Below are positions 60,458 to 64,000 of a DNA stretch of 64,000 bases, one piece after another. Under the pieces are notes generated by a model. The model was not told the origin of the DNA. It was given only the letters and a program-made list of their open reading frames with translations, and did not search any database. Position 1 is the stretch's first letter. The number at the start of each line of letters is the position of its first letter. This DNA comes from Actinoplanes lutulentus (GTDB lineage: Bacteria > Actinomycetota > Actinomycetes > Mycobacteriales > Micromonosporaceae), in assembly GCF_003259845.1 (NCBI RefSeq), contig NZ_QLMJ01000016.1, positions 1-64,000 of the forward strand. Reading direction: 5' to 3'. Both the position numbers and the translations under genes were made by a program.

Positions 60458-61222
60458 CCTTGGCAGGAAGTCGCGGATCAGCGTGCTGATCAGCTCGGGG
60501 CGCTCGGCGACGAGGTTGTGGGTGGTGCCCGGCACGATGCAGAGCTGTGCGCCGGGGATCGACGCGGCCATCAGCAGGCTGTGGCCGGGGCGGATCGTGT
60601 CCCGGTCGCCGGAGACGATCAGGGTCGGCGCGGTGATCCGGGCCAGGTCGGCCGGGTCGATGTGCGGTTCGGTGGTCCACAGGCGGAACAGTTTCGCCAG
60701 GACTACGTCGGCGTGCTCGGGACCGTCCGGCGAGAGGCGTTCGTAGTGCATCCGCTCGACGTCGGGCTTCTTTTCCGCGGGCTTCGCGTCGGGTTCCTGT
60801 TTCGCGGGCTTCGCCGGCCTGGTCAGCACCGGAGCGCCCTCGTCCTCGAACGCCGACGGGTCCAGGTTGGCGCTGATCGCGGTGAGGGATCGGACCCGTT
60901 CCGGGTGGTCCAGGGCCAGGAACAGGCCGATGATCGCGCCGTCGCTGTAGCCGACGATGTGCGCTGACTCCAGGCCGGCGGCGTCGAGGTAGGCCAGGGT
61001 GTCGGCGATGCCCCGGGCGTAGTCGTACTCCCCCTCGATGTCGGCGGAGCGGCCGTGGCCGGGGCGCTCGAACGCGTACACACGGTGGTCTTTCACGAGG
61101 ACGTCGGACTGTGCTCGCAGCGATTCCAGGGAGCAGAAGCCGCCGTGCAGCAGGAGGACGGGATCGCCGGCGCCGGCGACCTCCGCGTAGAGGTCGGCAT
61201 CGCCGATCCGGATGTAGCTCAT
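60443..61222 (-). CDS. Alpha/beta-hydrolase with charged insert
   Basis: 259 aa from the ATG at 61222 (GGAG close upstream). HGGFCSLESLRAQ is the oxyanion-hole HG segment. The nucleophile elbow is GYSDGA (Ser near 94). ISGD-like VSGDRDTIRPGHS carries the acid Asp, and TTHNL the catalytic His. Inserted between core and cap is a Lys/Glu/Pro-rich linker (RPAKPAKQEPDAKPAEKKPD, about 146-165). Probably an esterase. It overlaps the convergent permease gene by 15 bp. Confidence 0.87.
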   Translation of the reverse strand: MSYIRIGDADLYAEVAGAGDPVLLLHGGFCSLESLRAQSDVLVKDHRVYAFERPGHGRSADIEGEYDYARGIADTLAYLDAAGLESAHIVGYSDGAIIGLFLALDHPERVRSLTAISANLDPSAFEDEGAPVLTRPAKPAKQEPDAKPAEKKPDVERMHYERLSPDGPEHADVVLAKLFRLWTTEPHIDPADLARITAPTLIVSGDRDTIRPGHSLLMAASIPGAQLCIVPGTTHNLVAERPELISTLIRDFLPRSGSA

Positions 61223-61293
61223 GCACTCCGCCGTCTGTCTCGCTGGATCGGGAACCGGCACAGCGTACGTGTCCGTTTCAGATCAGGGGTAGC

Positions 61294-61324
61294 GCCAATA
61301 GGTTTGCTGTGGAAACCTATTGGC
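61294..61324 (+). promoter_or_regulatory. Perfect 31-bp inverted repeat abutting the start codon
   Basis: GCCAATAGGTTT (61294-61305) and its exact complement AAACCTATTGGC (61313-61324) flank 7 bases, and the ATG of the next gene follows directly at 61325. No Shine-Dalgarno fits between, so the mRNA may be leaderless or start in the repeat. The winged-helix regulator encoded two genes on (62049-62372) is the likely ligand. Confidence 0.8.
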
Positions 61325-62056
61325 ATGACCACTGATTCGGTATCCACCGGCGATGATCCGCACCGCCTCCTCGCCGACGTGCGCGACCTGACCGGCCGGG
61401 TACGCCGTGACCAGCGCCTGACCTGGGTCGCACTGCTGGTGCTGGCCGCGGTGACCCTCGTGGCCATCCCGTTCGACTGGTTCTTCCTGAAGCTGGACTG
61501 CGACGACAGCGGCTGCGTGTTCGCCCGCCGCGGCATGCTCTACTACTGGCCGCCCGCGCTCCTGCTCGCCTACGCGGCGATCGCCGTCAGTTACGTGCGG
61601 GCCGCCCGGGAACGGGGGCTGGGCGCCCGCGTGCTGCCGTACGCGATCACCGGCGCCGTGACAGCCGTCCTGTTCACCGCCGCGTACACGGCGGCGGCCG
61701 CGTACTTCCCGAGCAACCCGCCGTTCGACGGCGGTCCGATGCCGTTCTGGTGGATCGTGCTGGATCGGCTGATCGCGCCGTGGGGCCTGATCGGGCTCGC
61801 GCTGCTGGTGCTGTCCCACCTGGAACGCAACGTCCCGCTGCTGGTGTTCACACTGGCGTACCTGGTGCTGGTACTGCTCGTGCTGCCGACGACCGAGGGA
61901 ATGTCAGCACCGGCTTGGGTGTCCGGGACGAACGCCCAGATCCGCCTGTCGATGGCGCTGCCCCAGCTCATCGTCGGCGTCGTGCTGCTGGCCGGCGGGA
62001 TCGGCTTCGCCAGGGCACGCCGTTCGTCAAGCCCGGCCGGAGGACGCAGTGCCTGA
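61325..62056 (+). CDS. Polytopic membrane protein under winged-helix control
   Basis: 243 aa. A cytoplasmic N-terminal part of about 30 residues, then six helices (LTWVALLVLAAVTLVAIPF, YYWPPALLLAYAAIAVSYV, ITGAVTAVLFTAAYTAAAA, WWIVLDRLIAPWGLIGLALLVLSHL, PLLVFTLAYLVLVLLVL, IVGVVLLAGGIGFA). A pair of Cys (KLDCDDSGCVF) lies in the first external loop. Function unknown. The last codons overlap the winged-helix gene by 8 bases. Confidence 0.72.
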   Translation: MTTDSVSTGDDPHRLLADVRDLTGRVRRDQRLTWVALLVLAAVTLVAIPFDWFFLKLDCDDSGCVFARRGMLYYWPPALLLAYAAIAVSYVRAARERGLGARVLPYAITGAVTAVLFTAAYTAAAAYFPSNPPFDGGPMPFWWIVLDRLIAPWGLIGLALLVLSHLERNVPLLVFTLAYLVLVLLVLPTTEGMSAPAWVSGTNAQIRLSMALPQLIVGVVLLAGGIGFARARRSSSPAGGRSA

Positions 62057-62372
62057 CGGCCACCCGGTCACCGGCCTCGACGAGGTCGTGCACCAGCGGG
62101 TGCGGCTGGGCATCCTCGCCATCGCCCACGAGGCGCGGCGTGTCGAGTTCGGGTACCTGCGTACCCAGCTCGACCTGACCGCCGGCAACCTCTCCAAACA
62201 CCTGTCGGTGCTGGAGACGGCCGGGCTGATCGACATCGAGAAGGGCTACGAGGGCAAGCGTGGCCGCACCTGGATCACGCTCACCCGGGACGGCACCACC
62301 GCCCTGGCCGAGGAGATCGGCCGGTTGAAGGTGCTGATCGCCCGCGTCGAGACCCCGGCGGAGGAGACATGA
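62049..62372 (+). CDS. Winged-helix (ArsR/MarR-like, HTH_27) regulator
   Basis: 107 aa from a GTG at 62049. The domain is LDEVVHQRVRLGILAIAHEARRVEFGYLRTQLDLTAGNLSKHLSVLETAGLIDIEKGYEGKRGRTWITLTRDG (about 10-82), the PF13601-type family that pairs with membrane proteins. It probably represses the preceding membrane-protein gene through the perfect dyad at 61294. The stop overlaps the next gene by 4 bases (ATGA). Confidence 0.87.
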   Translation: MPDGHPVTGLDEVVHQRVRLGILAIAHEARRVEFGYLRTQLDLTAGNLSKHLSVLETAGLIDIEKGYEGKRGRTWITLTRDGTTALAEEIGRLKVLIARVETPAEET

Positions 62373-63460
62373 GCCTGACCCGGCGCAGCCTGCTCGCCGC
62401 CGGCCTGGCCGTCCCGGTCGCCGTGACCGCCGGCGGCGGGGTGCCGGTGACGGCCGCCGCCGCCCGCCTCACGCTGCCCGCGCCCACCGGTCCGCATCCG
62501 GTCGGCACGGTGTCGCTGCATCTCGCCGGCCGGGACACGATGGCCACCCTGTGGTACCCGGCCGCGCCCGGCGCAGGGTGTTATCCGCGGGCACCCTGGC
62601 TGCCGGCCGCGCCGCTGCGGGCGCTGCTCACCGACAACGGCTTCGATCCCGGTGCGGCGGCGGGACCGCTCACCGCGAGCCGGGAGGGCGCTCCGGCACG
62701 ACCCGGCCGTTACCCGGTGATCCTGTTCTCGCACGGCACCGGCGGGCACCGCTCGGAGACGGCCGTGGTGGCGCAGGAGCTGGTCAGCCACGGTTACGTC
62801 GTGGCTGCCATCGACCACCCGCACGACTGTTACGTGGAGTTCCCCGACGGCCGGGTCGCCGTCCCCGACGACGAGCCGACCACGCCGTGGACCCATGCCG
62901 AGGACATCCTGTTCCTTCTCGGCCGCCTCGAGAAGATCCGCGCCGGCTCTCTGCCCGCCGGCCTGGCCGCCGCGCTCGACCTGCGCAACCTCGGCGTGTA
63001 CGGCTTCTCCAAGGGCGCCACCGCCGCCGCCCTGGTGATGAACGCCGACAGCCGCGTGCGGGCCGGTCTCAGCTTCGACGGTCAGATGGAGTCGGGGCCA
63101 CGGCCGGAAGCCCTGGACCGGCCGTTCATGCTGATGAGCGCGGACTTCACCCGAGCCGCCGCGCCACCCGTCGAGGAGTTCTGGCAGCTGCTGCGCGGCT
63201 GGCGGCTCAACGTGCACGCCAAGGGCAGCCGGCACGTCGCGTACTGCGACTACGAGACGGTGATCCCGCAGCTGCTGACGCGGATGGGTGCGGACGAGAA
63301 AGAGGCCGAGGGCTGGATCGGCACGCTGGACCCGGACCGTGCGATGCGGATCCAGCAGGCCTATCCGCTGGCGTTCTTCGACCGGCATCTGCGCGGCGCC
63401 CGCAGCCGGCTGCTCGACGGTCCGAGCCGGGCCTTCCGCGAGGTGCGGTTCATCCCCTGA
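62369..63460 (+). CDS. Secreted alpha/beta-hydrolase, PAF-acetylhydrolase-like lipase
   Basis: 363 aa. A twin-arginine signal (SLTRRSLLAAGLAVPVAVTAGGG) exports it folded. VILFSHGTGGHRSETAVVAQELVSHGYVVAAIDHPHDCYVEFPDG is the plasma PAF-acetylhydrolase/lipase-type core. The nucleophile elbow is GFSKGA (about 211-216). The late NVHAKGSRHVAYCDYETVIPQL has the catalytic His. It is translationally coupled to the winged-helix gene (ATGA) and ends 11 bp into the convergent glucosidase gene. Confidence 0.85.
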   Translation: MSLTRRSLLAAGLAVPVAVTAGGGVPVTAAAARLTLPAPTGPHPVGTVSLHLAGRDTMATLWYPAAPGAGCYPRAPWLPAAPLRALLTDNGFDPGAAAGPLTASREGAPARPGRYPVILFSHGTGGHRSETAVVAQELVSHGYVVAAIDHPHDCYVEFPDGRVAVPDDEPTTPWTHAEDILFLLGRLEKIRAGSLPAGLAAALDLRNLGVYGFSKGATAAALVMNADSRVRAGLSFDGQMESGPRPEALDRPFMLMSADFTRAAAPPVEEFWQLLRGWRLNVHAKGSRHVAYCDYETVIPQLLTRMGADEKEAEGWIGTLDPDRAMRIQQAYPLAFFDRHLRGARSRLLDGPSRAFREVRFIP

Positions 63461-64000
63461 CCCGCGCAGGCTCCCCGGCGAGAATGCCGTAGCCGAAACC
63501 GGCCACCACCAGGCCGTCCTCGGTTACGGAGACGCCGCTCGACAGCAGCGCGGTGGCACCGGCGGCCTCGGGGGCGACGAGCGTCGCCGGTTCCCGGCGG
63601 GGATTGACGACGATCAGGTGTGACTCGCCGCGGACGTACGCGAACGGGTACCCCTCGCTGATGACGCGCGTCCCCGCCCGGGTTCCGAGGGCGGGGACGG
63701 CCCGCCGCAGGGCGATCAGTTCGCGGACCAGGTGGAGCGTCGACGACGTGTCGGTGTCCTGCGCGGCCACCGTGGGCCGCTCCGGCGACGGGTCGACCGG
63801 AAGGTAGAGCTGGGAAGCCCCGGCGGTGGAGAAACCGGCGTTCGGACCCGCGTCCCACTGCATCGGCGTGCGGCAGCCCGACCTGTTGTACGCGGGATTG
63901 CAGATCGACCCCTCCACGTCCGGCAGATCCGGCAGATATCGCATGCCGATCTCGTCGCCGTAGTAGAGGCAGGGCACGCTGCCCCAGGTGAACAGGAACG
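63450..64000 (-). CDS. GH13 alpha-glucosidase/amylase family enzyme, 3' part
   Basis: The window holds the last 183 codons or so; the start lies beyond 64000. The frame runs FLFTWGSVPCLYYGDEIGMRYLPDLPDVEGSICNPAYNRSGCRTPMQWD. The segment PCLYYGDEIG is the last barrel strand of oligo-1,6- and alpha-glucosidases, and GCRTPMQWD the following GH13 signature (with a possible product-binding loop). The C-terminal beta-sandwich follows (LRRAVPALGTRAGTRVISEGYPFAYVRGESHLIVVNPR). Substrate probably an alpha-glucan oligomer or sucrose/trehalose relative. Confidence 0.85.
   Translation of the reverse strand, partial: FLFTWGSVPCLYYGDEIGMRYLPDLPDVEGSICNPAYNRSGCRTPMQWDAGPNAGFSTAGASQLYLPVDPSPERPTVAAQDTDTSSTLHLVRELIALRRAVPALGTRAGTRVISEGYPFAYVRGESHLIVVNPRREPATLVAPEAAGATALLSSGVSVTEDGLVVAGFGYGILAGEPARVRG

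Noticed and set aside
61294-61324. AACCTA/TAGGTT arms as another LysR box
   Set aside because: The arms are in the reverse order (TAGGTT first) and the dyad is longer and perfect, next to its own winged-helix gene; resemblance judged accidental.

Overview
The window is high-GC actinobacterial DNA. GTG and TTG starts are frequent, genes are tightly packed with 1- or 4-base start/stop overlaps, and the regulator set (LacI, IclR, CGNR, PadR, YtrA-type GntR, ECF sigma) suits a soil actinomycete. A family such as Micromonosporaceae (Actinoplanes-like) fits, but this is inferred from style and gene content, not from a marker gene. No rRNA, tRNA, CRISPR or prophage was seen.

Layout. 1-604: the 3' end of a probable IS110-type transposase, then non-coding DNA with two families of inverted repeats. 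605-4067: a repeat-tailed membrane protein divergent from the furA-katG peroxide-defence operon. 4080-12312 (minus): an alpha-galactoside locus with LacI regulator, secreted glycosidase with two carbohydrate-binding modules, GH36 alpha-galactosidase, and an ABC importer (binding protein plus two permeases, no ATPase). 12362-20728: mixed housekeeping and accessory genes (GNAT, MalY-type lyase, DinB-like, CGNR regulator with a duplicated operator, alpha-oxoamine synthase, quinone oxidoreductase, metallophosphoesterase, lipoprotein). 20780-27805: an aromatic-catabolism locus. An amidohydrolase-IclR pair diverges from an operon with CoA-transferase, citryl-CoA-lyase-like protein, LigB-like and LigA-like dioxygenase subunits, MDR oxidoreductase and GNAT. 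29014-32306 (minus): GH16 lipoprotein, processive GT2 synthase and HlyD-like protein, resembling a secreted beta-glucan synthesis operon. 33267-36341: ECF sigma, its membrane partner and a large membrane protein. 36342-37258: about 0.9 kb of non-coding DNA full of hairpins and tandem repeats. 37259-41749: PadR and GntR membrane modules, small proteins and two VOC proteins.

41938-46801: the most interesting system, a complete, translationally coupled five-gene cluster of the STM4015-STM4014-STM4013-STM4012-STM4011 type. It has a leucine-rich-repeat protein, an ATP-grasp enzyme, a sulfatase/phosphatase-fold hydrolase and two radical SAM enzymes, preceded by a perfect 24-bp palindrome. To my knowledge its biochemical role is undescribed.

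46951-54846: a MetNIQ-type importer and a LysR-FMO-FMO block. Both carry the same inverted repeat (AACCTA-N9-TAGGTW), which suggests one LysR regulon joining sulfur-compound uptake and flavin oxidation. 55540-60457: AraC regulator and an iron-siderophore importer with a fused double permease behind an iron-box-like site. 60443-64000: two alpha/beta hydrolases, a membrane protein with its winged-helix regulator behind a perfect 31-bp operator, and the 3' part of a GH13 glucosidase running off the window.
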